The notes: generated from the letters alone by a model not told the origin. Positions 52,332 through 60,197 are shown, counted from the stretch's first letter. The stretch: 64,000 bases of DNA from an uncultured bacterium (GCA_938014885.1 CALLQI010000022.1:186001-250000); one strand, 5' to 3'. Program-made: numbers and translations.

Positions 52332-53300
52332 TTATCGCTTCTTTACCCAAGCCGACTTATTCATTCGTCTCGCGGTCTTGGTGACTCCATCTGGGGTAGC
52401 CGTATCGCTCGACTTGGGTTCTTCGACTGGCTTATGGATCTCACTCGGATACTTCCGTTTCAGTTCTTCTTTGGTTGCCCCTTTCTTGATTTGTACTGTT
52501 TTCCAGAGAGGATCACTATCCGGAGTTGATCTACGCGCATTGACCCCTCTGTCCCAGTCGTACCAGCAATAACTGTAGCTCCAATACACCAAGCCCAGGT
52601 AGCCTGTGTAGGACCCACCCTTCCTACCGACCAGGTCCCATATATCCGGCTTGAATGCTTCTTCGTCCTGAGAGTCATATAGGTAGCCATAGCACTGCTC
52701 GTTGCGAATCTCAACGCCATCGCACAGCATCATAGATACCAGACGCTTGTCTCCCTCCGAGAGAACGCCACAACCCCCACCGTAGCCGGTGCCACAGTGG
52801 CCAACTAGTGTGATCTTGCTGATACACTCGCCTGCTGCCACCCAAGCGCTAGCCAGCAGACTGACAAAATCGGCACAGCTACGCGAAGCGTTGCCGAAGG
52901 TATCGTTCAATGCTTGTTCCACGCCGTCGTCAGGGGGGGAACCAAGAGTGGTTATTGTGATGCCAAACAGTCCGCTCGGATCAGTGGCTTGGGCAGGCCC
53001 CGAGTGTGCATAGTCCCACAAGTTCCCCCAAGGCTTCGCTGCCGGGTCTGGGGTAGTCCATCTCCCGGTGCTGGGTTCGTAGATTCGGTTCCAGCAGTAG
53101 TAATTGCCCAGTTTGTTCTGTTCGCCGGCGGCGTTGTATCCAGGCCGTGCTGGCCACGTGGTCGTCCAGCCCGCTTCAGTGGTGGGGTTTGGGGTGGCCT
53201 GCCAGGTCCAGCCTTTGGCGGGCTCTTGTGTCGCGGCACGGCTTGCGACGCCGCTTGGGCGCGGGGAAGTCACAAACGGCTGTGCGGCCGCTTCGGGCAT
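52332..53300 (-). CDS. Orphan RHS-core protein, tip 2
   Basis: This 322-residue protein starts at ATG 53300 (MPEAAAQPF), as in copies 1 and 3. The first ~95 residues are the shared RHS core (EQNKLGNYYCWNRIYEP, GRWTTPDPAAKPWGNLWDYA, ATDPSGL). The tip (~105-322) contains SCADFVSLLASAWVAAGEC and ISKITLVGHCGTGYGGGCG. These align with the CVKTLTIVAHG region of tip 1, so the two tips look homologous at the front. The C-terminal third is basic and low in structure. The predicted membrane partner follows at once. Confidence 0.75.
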   Translation of the reverse strand: MPEAAAQPFVTSPRPSGVASRAATQEPAKGWTWQATPNPTTEAGWTTTWPARPGYNAAGEQNKLGNYYCWNRIYEPSTGRWTTPDPAAKPWGNLWDYAHSGPAQATDPSGLFGITITTLGSPPDDGVEQALNDTFGNASRSCADFVSLLASAWVAAGECISKITLVGHCGTGYGGGCGVLSEGDKRLVSMMLCDGVEIRNEQCYGYLYDSQDEEAFKPDIWDLVGRKGGSYTGYLGLVYWSYSYCWYDWDRGVNARRSTPDSDPLWKTVQIKKGATKEELKRKYPSEIHKPVEEPKSSDTATPDGVTKTARRMNKSAWVKKR

Positions 53301-53367
53301 GGCTGCATTGTACTTGAGGCCGCCCCGATTGGCACGAAATCTCGAAGCTGCTCCTGAGCCGACATTG
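53028..53367 (-). repeat. RHS cassette module, copy 2 (minus strand)
   Basis: This is the same ~340-bp module as copies 1 and 3, in reverse orientation. It runs from the palindromic site to the end of the RHS core. Together with copy 3 it forms a large inverted repeat around the recombinase gene. Confidence 0.9.
53307..53335 (-). promoter_or_regulatory. Putative promoter of RHS cassette 2
   Basis: The -10 TACAAT (53312-53307) and -35 GTGCCA (53335-53330) have a 17-bp spacer. The start codon at 53300 lies seven bases past the -10. Confidence 0.5.
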
Positions 53368-53401
53368 CAACCCGTGCGGCCGCCTGATCGCACAAGTTGC
53401 A
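53366..53401. other. Putative tyrosine-recombinase site, copy S2
   Basis: The arms TGCAACCCGTGCG (53366-53378) and CGCACAAGTTGCA (53389-53401) are inverted with two mismatches. The 10-bp centre reads ATCAGGCGGC on the cassette strand. It lies immediately before cassette module copy 2 and three bases before the truncated recombinase reading frame. Confidence 0.65.
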
Positions 53402-53404
53402 TGC

Positions 53405-53947
53405 GTGGCTTGGCGGCCGTTCGGTCGCTGCCCAATTGGCCGTGACCGTGCGATCCTGGAGACGTTCTACTCTACCGGGGTGCGCCGTGCTGAGCTGATC
53501 GTGTTGCGGCTGGATGAGCTTCACATCGACCGCGGCTTTCTGCTGGTGAACCAGGGCAAAGGCAAGAAGGACCGCGTCATCCCGATCGGCGAGCGTGCCT
53601 TGCACTGGATCCAGCGCTACGTCGCCGAGGTGCGTCCCAAGCTTCTGCGACGCAAGGTGCGGCACCAGATCTTTTTGTCCCGTACCGGCAACGCGCTGAC
53701 GCCCTCCGGCGCGAGCATCCTTGTGCGGGAGTACCTCACAGAGGCCGGCATCACCGGCCGCGGTGCCTGCCACATGTTCCGGCACAGCATGGCCACGGCG
53801 ATGCTGGAGAACGGGGCCGACATCCGGTACATCCAGGAGATGCTCGGCCACGCCGACCTGAAGACCACCCAGATCTACACCCACGTCAACCCGATGCAGC
53901 TCAAGCAAATCCACGCCGCAACCCACCCCGCGCGCATGGCAAGCTGA
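53405..53947 (+). CDS. Tyrosine recombinase, catalytic domain only (5'-truncated)
   Basis: This is a 180-residue XerC/D-type catalytic domain. All six active-site positions are present with XerD spacing: Arg27 (STGVRRAEL), Lys52 (GKGKK), His123 and Arg126 (HMFRH), His149 (LGHADLKTT) and Tyr158 (QIYTHV). The N-terminal core-binding (SAM-like) domain of ~100-120 residues is missing. The frame remains open upstream through site S2 into the antisense of the RHS module, so the gene was cut at that junction. GTG 53405 is only a possible start. It lies between two inverted cassette modules and 17 bp before site S3. Confidence 0.85.
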   Translation: MAWRPFGRCPIGRDRAILETFYSTGVRRAELIVLRLDELHIDRGFLLVNQGKGKKDRVIPIGERALHWIQRYVAEVRPKLLRRKVRHQIFLSRTGNALTPSGASILVREYLTEAGITGRGACHMFRHSMATAMLENGADIRYIQEMLGHADLKTTQIYTHVNPMQLKQIHAATHPARMAS

Positions 53948-53964
53948 GACCACCAAGCCACCCG

Positions 53965-54000
53965 TGCAACCTGTGCGATCAGGCAGCCGCACAGGTTGCA
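53965..54000. other. Putative tyrosine-recombinase site, copy S3
   Basis: Perfect 13-bp inverted arms, TGCAACCTGTGCG (53965-53977) and CGCACAGGTTGCA (53988-54000), flank the 10-bp asymmetric centre ATCAGGCAGC. In the cassette direction this differs from the S2 centre at one position. It directly precedes cassette module copy 3. Both S2 and S3 have CAAGCCAC a few bases further out. Confidence 0.7.
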
Positions 54001-54355
54001 ATTTCGGCTCAGGAGCAGCTTCGAGATTTCGTGCCAATCGGGGCGGCCTCAAGTACAATGCAGCCATGCCCGAAGCGGCCGCACAGCCGTTTGTGACTTC
54101 CCCGCGCCCAAGCGGCGTCGCAAGCCGTGCCGCGACACAAGAGCCCGCCAAAGGCTGGACCTGGCAGGCCACCCCAAACCCCACCACTGAAGCGGGCTGG
54201 ACGACCACGTGGCCAGCACGGCCTAGATACAACGCCGGCCGCGAACAGAACAAACTGGGCAGTTACTACTGCTGGAACAGAATCTACGAACCCAGCACCG
54301 GACGGTGGACCACACCCGACCCGGCAGCAAGTCCGTGGAACAACCTGTGGGACTA
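53999..54355 (+). repeat. RHS cassette module, copy 3
   Basis: This is the plus-strand copy of the ~345-bp module, starting CAATTTCGGCTCAGGAGCAG and ending in PWNNLWDYA. It is more like copy 2 than copy 1: both encode TSPRPSGVASRAATQEPAK, where copy 1 has TSQRPTG and EPVT. Confidence 0.9.
54031..54059 (+). promoter_or_regulatory. Putative promoter of RHS cassette 3
   Basis: GTGCCA (54031-54036), a 17-bp spacer and TACAAT (54054-54059). ATG 54066 is seven bases past the -10, with no ribosome site. Confidence 0.5.
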
Positions 54356-55142
54356 TGCGGCCGTGTTCCCATCACACTTTTCTGATCCGATGGGAACTGA
54401 GCCAAACTCAGGGGACTTGCACAGCTACAAGTACTCCTTTGATTGCGGGCAATTGAGTCTGACATATCAGGAGCATTGGAGGAATAGGTCGTCGGCTTAC
54501 GGCGAGGGTTTCGGTAGATACAGTGACAATCATACCGGACCATCGCTGAACTGGTCGTTTGTGCCAAATGGAGATTGCTGCTGCACCCAATGGAAACTGT
54601 ACCAGTTCGAGAGGGTAAGAGAACTGATGTTTTACGAGGGGGCCAACGGCCAGTGGGTAGGGTGGTATTGGAGAGGCGCAGCCTTAGGTGAAGAAACTGA
54701 GAGGGCCAGATACTCGGACTCGGAGGGGCCCATAGCTCCGGGGGGGCCGAGTGTCTCCAACATCGGACCGTTCACGGGCCGGGGCCATTGGAAAGTTGCT
54801 ACGCTCGAAAAAGAGGGTGATCCTACAGTGGCAAATGGAGAACGCGGCGCGTCTGGTTCAGTTCAGCACGGGGACCAGCCCGGATATCATGGAGCTTCGG
54901 AACAACAAATGCGTCACGCACCCAGACTATACTTTGAGATCACAGTGTGCGCCATCTGCGCAGACAACTGCAACTGTTTTGGTGGATGTAACACCATTAG
55001 ATTTAGTGTCGGTCCCGGCGGCACGCACATGTACGATACTGAGTGGCATCCAAAGGCGGACCACTTCAATGAACACCCAGCCCGTCACGCATGGAACTCA
55101 TCGCAAAACCCAGGACTGCCAGAAGCAAAGGATTGCTCATGA
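54066..55142 (+). CDS. Orphan RHS-core protein, tip 3
   Basis: This 358-residue protein begins with the shared RHS core (~1-95). The tip is Cys-rich and has VPNGDCCCTQWKLYQFER, GDPTVANGERGASGSVQHGDQP and ITVCAICADNCNCFGGC. Tip 4 has a matching series: ADDCCECDRVSIFQ, SDPMYSFANSKRSSA with WDSPAH, and ITCAVCEKDG. Tips 3 and 4 are therefore homologous, perhaps zinc-dependent, of unknown activity. The YwqK-like gene overlaps the stop by four bases (ATGA), a strong sign of a toxin-immunity pair. Confidence 0.75.
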   Translation: MPEAAAQPFVTSPRPSGVASRAATQEPAKGWTWQATPNPTTEAGWTTTWPARPRYNAGREQNKLGSYYCWNRIYEPSTGRWTTPDPAASPWNNLWDYAAVFPSHFSDPMGTEPNSGDLHSYKYSFDCGQLSLTYQEHWRNRSSAYGEGFGRYSDNHTGPSLNWSFVPNGDCCCTQWKLYQFERVRELMFYEGANGQWVGWYWRGAALGEETERARYSDSEGPIAPGGPSVSNIGPFTGRGHWKVATLEKEGDPTVANGERGASGSVQHGDQPGYHGASEQQMRHAPRLYFEITVCAICADNCNCFGGCNTIRFSVGPGGTHMYDTEWHPKADHFNEHPARHAWNSSQNPGLPEAKDCS

Positions 55143-55699
55143 ACAAGCCAACTAGTATTCTTTGCTGTCGGGCGCTAATGTGCTTGGCACTGTGTAGCAT
55201 AGGCTCGGCATGCGCCGGTGAGCGTGGCTACTCCGCGCCGCTAGGACCATTCTTTTCATCCACTTCACATGCTCTTCCGGATGGCACCGAGTATCGAGTG
55301 GCATCTGGTATTGCCACCGCAAGAAGTGACCCCAACGCGGACCCTCTTAGGTTTTTCGAGACTCGGACAGGTGCCTATGTCATGTTTGACTCGAAAGGGA
55401 GAGTAGATGCCGTACTAGCGTTTCGGGATGGCGTCCTGCACGGTCCTTACCATCGCTATAGGTTGAATGGGGAGCTGGCTGAGCTAGGTTGGTTTGATGG
55501 TGGGAAACCTACAGGTACTTGGGTGCTATTCCACGAGAATGGGGTCGCTTCTGCGGCCGGTCGCCTAGGTGATCGTAAAGTTGTAGTGAATAGCCGTCAT
55601 GAAGTACGCCTTGACTACTTTGAGAAGCTTGGAGAATGGCGGACTTGGGATGAGTACGGGAAGGAGACCGGTGTTACCCAGTATGGTGACGAGGAGTAG
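55139..55699 (+). CDS. YwqK-type MORN-repeat lipoprotein, probable immunity protein for tip 3
   Basis: This 186-residue protein starts at ATG 55139. A signal peptide (LMCLALCSIGSAC) suggests export, perhaps as a lipoprotein, though the lipobox is weak. MORN-variant repeats follow: YVMFDSKGRVDAVLAF, GVLHGPYHRYRLNGELAE, GKPTGTWVLFHENGVASAAG and GEWRTWDEYGKETGV. This is the YwqK family; in Bacillus, YwqK is the antitoxin of the YwqJ polymorphic toxin. The four-base overlap with the RHS gene supports the same role here. Confidence 0.8.
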   Translation: MNKPTSILCCRALMCLALCSIGSACAGERGYSAPLGPFFSSTSHALPDGTEYRVASGIATARSDPNADPLRFFETRTGAYVMFDSKGRVDAVLAFRDGVLHGPYHRYRLNGELAELGWFDGGKPTGTWVLFHENGVASAAGRLGDRKVVVNSRHEVRLDYFEKLGEWRTWDEYGKETGVTQYGDEE

Positions 55700-55714
55700 G
55701 TAAGGGGTCCATGT

Positions 55715-56008
55715 GTGGCTATCCACGTCAACCGGTCCCGGACGCAGGCGCTGGTCAGCATGAAAGTCAGTGCCACGTTCGCATATTCTCTGGGGTATTT
55801 TGTTCCACTTGGAGGTGCAGCGACTGCAGTGCCCCCCCTCCCCCCCGACATCAAGCCACCTGTTGCTTTTGTTGGGCCCGGAACAGTTCCAGGCCCAACA
55901 AAAGCAACAGGTGGCTTGATCTCAGGGGAGCACTTCAAGACCATCGAAGGCCTCAACAAGGGTGGCTGCAACTCTGAAAGCCAGCGGTCCACTGGTGTGC
56001 TTGGGTAA
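55715..56008 (+). CDS. Small reading frame containing the 71-bp palindrome (doubtful)
   Basis: This 97-codon frame is Pro/Gly-rich in the middle (VPPLPPDIKPPVAFVGPG). Because of the palindrome, the opposite strand encodes almost the same peptide (IKPPVAFVGPGTVPG). No ribosome site or family is evident. It may be an RHS fragment or not a gene. Confidence 0.25.
   Translation: MAIHVNRSRTQALVSMKVSATFAYSLGYFVPLGGAATAVPPLPPDIKPPVAFVGPGTVPGPTKATGGLISGEHFKTIEGLNKGGCNSESQRSTGVLG
55850..55920. repeat. Perfect 29-bp inverted repeat (71-bp palindrome)
   Basis: The arms run 55850-55878 and 55892-55920. The left arm starts ATCAAGCCACCTGTTGC and the right arm ends GCAACAGGTGGCTTGAT. The 13-nt centre contains GGAAC-A-GTTCC. 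It lies between the convergent tip 3 and tip 4 operons. There is no T-run. CAAGCCAC also flanks the sites S2 and S3. Confidence 0.9.
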
Positions 56009-56031
56009 AACCATGAGCTTCCGGACGACCG

Positions 56032-56466
56032 TCAGGGGCTGCCGTGATGCCCTGCTACTGGGGTGATCCCGCCTGCCTCCCACACAATTCCAATGCAAGA
56101 ATGTCTCGCACTTTCCACGTCGTAAGTCGTCCATACAGCGAAGTCGCTGCGGTCCGTAGTAGGGTCAAACCGTGACCCATCTGCGCGCCACAATTCAAGT
56201 GGAAACTGAGGGGGGATGTGTTCGGCATAATCGTGCCGAGTAATGTCGGGAGCAGGATCGCCCTGAAGCACTTCACTTAGGCTAAGGCACTCCGCGCGTT
56301 CAACGATTGAACGAATGTACGACTGGAGGCTTACAGGCGTGGGCTTACCTCGCTCACGGACCAAAACAGCAATCTGGTCGGAATCGTGATCCGTTGGGCT
56401 GCTGCAGGCCGACACTGCGACCATTGCTCCAACGACACTCGCCAGTATCAATTTACTAAAGCACAT
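56032..56466 (-). CDS. Hypothetical lipoprotein, partner of RHS tip 4
   Basis: This 144-residue protein starts at ATG 56466, with GGAGAA upstream. The signal peptide ends at VSACSS (lipobox-like). The mature protein has SYIRSIVERAECLSL, IPPQFPLELWRADGSRFDP and AVWTTYDVESARHSC. I do not recognise a family. It starts 29 bp after the tip 4 gene. By analogy with the other three pairs it is the likely immunity protein. Confidence 0.65.
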   Translation of the reverse strand: MCFSKLILASVVGAMVAVSACSSPTDHDSDQIAVLVRERGKPTPVSLQSYIRSIVERAECLSLSEVLQGDPAPDITRHDYAEHIPPQFPLELWRADGSRFDPTTDRSDFAVWTTYDVESARHSCIGIVWEAGGITPVAGHHGSP

Positions 56467-56495
56467 GACCAAGTTCTCCAAAATCCATCGGACTC

Positions 56496-57830
56496 CTACT
56501 TGATGTGAACTCCCGGTAGGGCGATGTTGTGTTCTGTGGTAGTAACGCGCTTGCCGGCCTGATCTTGCGCAAAATTCCAGCGAGTTAGGGCCTTCTCTAC
56601 CTCCGTTGGCATGCCGCAACTAGCGGATGGCGTCTCGTAGAAAGACGAATTCCCTTTGCTGTCAGTGTGATATCCCCACCTCAGGCAAGCAAGGATCCGC
56701 CCGCGCTGACCATCCTTCTCACATACAGCACAGGTGATGAATCGCTTTCCTTTGCCAAGGTGACCGTCCTTTTCCCGCCAGTGTGCGGGGCTGTCCCACA
56801 TTGTAGCGCTACTCCTCTTTGAGTTGGCGAAGCTGTACATCGGGTCGGACGAGCTGTTCGTATCAACGTACCACTTCGTATGCTGTCCTGCACCTTCCCA
56901 GCCTAATTGTCCATTTCCCACCCTGAGGGGATACTTGCCTCCCAAACCTCTTCGCAGCTCTGAGTCTCCCCATTCTGGCGTGATCACCAAAGCCTCGCCT
57001 GCCTTGGCGTCGGGTGCGCTGAAATCCTGCGCAATTTGAAAGATGCTGACCCTGTCGCACTCACAGCAGTCGTCCGCAAGTGAAACTGACACTTTGGCAT
57101 ACGCGCCAGCTGCATAGTTCTTCTTCGCATTTCTGTAGTACCAGCTTCCGGCGTAGGCCTTGTCGAACTTGAAGGTCACGTCGCAACCGTTCTCTCCGCC
57201 GCACGCGCAGTCCTTTGCCACGAAGGACTTACCCGAGATCGCCTTGTCTTCTTTCAGGGCACCAGAGGTTATCGCGGCTGCTACGCCAGTATCGGCCTCA
57301 AAGTTCTCGTCTGAGATGGCATCTTCTGGTGCCAAACCGGTCGGGTCTGAACCATGCGTGGGCCTGTAGTCGCAATAACCGCTCAAGTTCGTCCATGGCG
57401 AGGCTGCCGGGTCTGGAGTAGTCCATCTCCCGGTGCTGGGTTCGTAGATTCTGTTCCAGCAGTAGTAACTGCCCAGTTTGTTGTTTCCGGTCTGGGCTCC
57501 GTAGGTTCCGGCACTTTGGCCTGGGGGGTTGTGGAAGCCGACTATTGGGGCTCGGTAGTGGTAGCCCGCCCATAGCCACAAGCTGCCCATTTTGCAGGGG
57601 TCGGTTTCGAGGGCGCCGGTTGCCGGGTCCACGCCCGTCGGAGCGATCAGCCAATAGCGCTGGCCCAGCCCGCTTAGCGAGTCGGCGTCGCCCTTGACCA
57701 CCACCTTGTCCAGCGAGGTGTCCACGTCGGTGATTTCGAGGTAACCCAGCTCCTGCACCGCGGGCACCAATAGCCAGCAAGTGCCGATCTGCGTCAGGTG
57801 GTCTTCGTGGGCGGCGGGCCGGCAGCGCAT
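56496..57830 (-). CDS. Truncated RHS-core protein, tip 4
   Basis: The product has about 444 residues from a possible start at ATG 57830; the frame continues to 57926. Unlike the other three it keeps ~110 residues of an RHS part before the core (TDVDTSLDKVVVKGDADSL, ETDPCKMGSLWLWAGYHYR). It then has NKLGSYYCWNRIYEP and GRWTTPDPAASPWTNL. Only the last ~110 bp match the cassette module. The 5' part of a full RHS gene is missing. The tip shows DCACGGENGCDVTFKF, DDCCECDRVSIFQ, WDSPAHW and ITCAVCEKDG, homologous to tip 3. Confidence 0.7.
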   Translation of the reverse strand: MRCRPAAHEDHLTQIGTCWLLVPAVQELGYLEITDVDTSLDKVVVKGDADSLSGLGQRYWLIAPTGVDPATGALETDPCKMGSLWLWAGYHYRAPIVGFHNPPGQSAGTYGAQTGNNKLGSYYCWNRIYEPSTGRWTTPDPAASPWTNLSGYCDYRPTHGSDPTGLAPEDAISDENFEADTGVAAAITSGALKEDKAISGKSFVAKDCACGGENGCDVTFKFDKAYAGSWYYRNAKKNYAAGAYAKVSVSLADDCCECDRVSIFQIAQDFSAPDAKAGEALVITPEWGDSELRRGLGGKYPLRVGNGQLGWEGAGQHTKWYVDTNSSSDPMYSFANSKRSSATMWDSPAHWREKDGHLGKGKRFITCAVCEKDGQRGRILACLRWGYHTDSKGNSSFYETPSASCGMPTEVEKALTRWNFAQDQAGKRVTTTEHNIALPGVHIK

Positions 57831-57985
57831 ACAGGTAGTCTGGCAGGGTGCGCGCGGCTTTGCACGATGAAAGCCTTGTTCTGGCCCCGCCGGCTGAGGC
57901 TGAGCGGCATCCTGCCCCAACGCCATCTTGTGGGCGGTGCGTTCGTGGCGCTTTCCGGGGTGCGGCTTGGTGGTATCTTGGTGGC

Positions 57986-58699
57986 ATGACCCGTTCCCTT
58001 GAGTTCGAAATCAAAGCCCAGCCCGATGCGCGTTCGTGCGGTGTTACCTGCCTTGATGCCGTGTATGCCTACCACGGCCTTGAGATCCCGCTTCGGCAAC
58101 TGGCCCTTGAGGTCGAACACCTTGAATCCGGCGGCACCCTGGCGGTGATGCTGGCCTGTGACGCCCTGCGCCGTGGTTTTTCGGCCACTATCTACACCTA
58201 CAACCTGCACCTGTTTGATCCCACCTGGTTCAAGGGCCGTGTCAACCTTCCCGACAAGCTGCTGCGCCAGGCCGTCTACAAGGCCGATGACCCCAAGTTG
58301 CAGGTGGCCACGCGGCGCTACATCGAGTTTCTCGACCTGGGCGGCAAGCTGCGCTACGAGGAACTCAAGGGCGGCCTGATTCGCCGCTTCTTGAACAACG
58401 ACCTGCCGATCCTGGTGGGACTTTCGGCCACGCACTTGTATGGCACAGCGCGCGAATACGGGGCGACGGACGACTTTGATGACATCCGCGGCACCCCCAG
58501 CGGGCATTTTGTGGTGCTGACGGGCTACAACCGCGAAGAGCGCAACGTCCGTGTGGCCGACCCGTTGCTGCCCAACCCGATCACCGGCGACAAGCAGTAC
58601 TACGACGTTGACATGGACCGGCTGATAGCGTCTATCCTGTTGGGTATCGTCACCTATGATGCCAACTTGCTTGTGATCGAGCCCAAGGCCACCGCGTGA
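57986..58699 (+). CDS. C39-like cysteine peptidase
   Basis: This is a 237-residue papain-like protein of the C39-like type. QPDARSCGVTCLDAVYAYHG holds the oxyanion Gln and nucleophile Cys. PSGHFVVLTGYN holds the His and VRVADPL the Asp. No signal peptide is present, so it is cytoplasmic. It overlaps the next gene by four bases (GTGA) and heads a four-gene unit with two amide ligases and an amidohydrolase. It may trim or release a peptide precursor, which is inference. Confidence 0.8.
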   Translation: MTRSLEFEIKAQPDARSCGVTCLDAVYAYHGLEIPLRQLALEVEHLESGGTLAVMLACDALRRGFSATIYTYNLHLFDPTWFKGRVNLPDKLLRQAVYKADDPKLQVATRRYIEFLDLGGKLRYEELKGGLIRRFLNNDLPILVGLSATHLYGTAREYGATDDFDDIRGTPSGHFVVLTGYNREERNVRVADPLLPNPITGDKQYYDVDMDRLIASILLGIVTYDANLLVIEPKATA

Positions 58700-60171
58700 C
58701 CACACTGATCGTCGTCAACAACCCGGCCAAGTGGCCCCTGAAGATCCCTAACGTCGACATCGTCGCGGCCAAGACGTACCTGACTGACCGGCGCTACGCC
58801 AACCTGAAGGGCGTCAAGGTCTTCAACCTGTGCCGCTACTACACGTACCAGCGGCTGGGTTACTACGTCAGCCTGCTGGCAGAGGCACGGGGTCACCGCC
58901 CCATGCCCGACATCGCCACCATCACCAACCTGCGCAGCATGAGCATGCCGCGGCCCATGGCCACGGAACTGTATGAGGAAATGCAGCGGGCGCTGAAGCC
59001 GATCAAGGGCAATGAGTTTACGCTGAGTGTCTACTTCGGCCGCAACATGGCCGCGCGCTACCGCAAGCTGGCGCTGCAGGTTTTCAACCTGTGGCCTGCG
59101 CCCTTCCTGCGTGCGGACTTCCGGCGCGAGGAAGGCGAAAACGGCGAATGGGAGCTGCATAACGTCAACACGATCAGTTACATCGATGTGCCGGAAAGCC
59201 ATCGCGAGTTCGTGGTGGCCAGCATCGATGACTTCCTGCAAAAGCGCCACCAGAAGCCGCGCCGCAGCAAGGCACGTTTTGACCTGGCCATCCTGTACGA
59301 CCCGGAAGAAGCGCATTCGCCCAGCAACGAGCGCGCGATCAAGCGCTTCAGCGACGCGTGCTGGGACCTCGGCATCAACAGCGAAGTGATCGACAAAAAC
59401 GAGTACGGCCGCCTGGCCGAATTCGACGCGCTTTGGATCCGTGAGACCACGGCCGTCAACCACCACACGTTCCGCTTCGCCCGGCGCGCGCAGAACCTGG
59501 GGCTGGTGGTGATCGACGACCCGCTCAGCATCCTGCGCTGCACCAACAAGGTGTACCTGGCTGAATTGCTCGAGCACGCGCAGATCCCGGCACCGCGCAC
59601 GATCATCGCCCACGAAGACAACCTCGACGACGTGATTATCCATCTGGGCCTGCCCTGCGTGCTCAAGCGCCCCGACGGCGCGTTCAGCCAGGGTGTCATG
59701 AAGGCCGCTGACGTCAGCGAGTTGCGCAGCGCGATTGAAGCGATGCTGAAGGATTCTGACCTCGTGATCGCGCAACAGTGGATGCCGACCGAGTACGACT
59801 GGCGCATCGGCGTGCTCGACGGCCGCGCGCTGTACGCCTGCCGCTATCACATGGCCAGCAAGCACTGGCAGATCGCGCACCGCGACGGCAGCGGCGACAC
59901 CCGCTATGGCAAAGTCGAGAGTGTGGCCGTCGAGGAGGCACCGCCCGACATCGTGAAGGCGGCGCTGAAAGCAGCAAACCTGATCGGAGACGGTTTGTAC
60001 GGCGTGGACTTGAAGGAAGTTTCAGGCAAGCCCTACGTCATCGAGATCAATGACAACCCGAACCTGGACGCAGGCTACGAAGACGCCGCGTTGAAGGATG
60101 AACTCTGGCGCAGACTGGCCAGCGTGTTCCTGAGGCGAATCGAACGTCTGCGAGAAGGCGTAAGGCACTAA
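58696..60171 (+). CDS. RimK-like ATP-grasp ligase with RLAN N-terminal domain
   Basis: This 491-residue protein starts at GTG 58696. Residues ~1-190 match the RLAN (RimK-like ATP-grasp N-terminal) domain: IPNVDIVAAKTYLTD, VKVFNLCRYYTYQRLGYYVSLLAEARG, RFDLAILYDPEE. The ATP-grasp fold follows: CTNKVYLAELL, LPCVLKRPDGAFSQGV (ATP-binding Lys), AQQWMPTEYDWRIGVLDG and YVIEINDNPNLD (Mg ligands Glu and Asn). Such enzymes join a carboxylate, activated as acyl phosphate, to an amine. The substrate probably comes from within this operon. Confidence 0.88.
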   Translation: MTTLIVVNNPAKWPLKIPNVDIVAAKTYLTDRRYANLKGVKVFNLCRYYTYQRLGYYVSLLAEARGHRPMPDIATITNLRSMSMPRPMATELYEEMQRALKPIKGNEFTLSVYFGRNMAARYRKLALQVFNLWPAPFLRADFRREEGENGEWELHNVNTISYIDVPESHREFVVASIDDFLQKRHQKPRRSKARFDLAILYDPEEAHSPSNERAIKRFSDACWDLGINSEVIDKNEYGRLAEFDALWIRETTAVNHHTFRFARRAQNLGLVVIDDPLSILRCTNKVYLAELLEHAQIPAPRTIIAHEDNLDDVIIHLGLPCVLKRPDGAFSQGVMKAADVSELRSAIEAMLKDSDLVIAQQWMPTEYDWRIGVLDGRALYACRYHMASKHWQIAHRDGSGDTRYGKVESVAVEEAPPDIVKAALKAANLIGDGLYGVDLKEVSGKPYVIEINDNPNLDAGYEDAALKDELWRRLASVFLRRIERLREGVRH

Positions 60172-60197
60172 TTGCATGACCACCACAGTATGGGAGT

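Noticed and set aside
55850..55920. Simple rho-independent terminator
   Set aside because: Neither side of the palindrome has a T-run, and 29-bp perfect arms are much longer than the terminators elsewhere in this window.
55615..55992. Minus-strand gene overlapping the 71-bp palindrome
   Set aside because: It overlaps the YwqK-like gene and repeats the plus-strand peptide only because of the palindrome. No start signals are evident.
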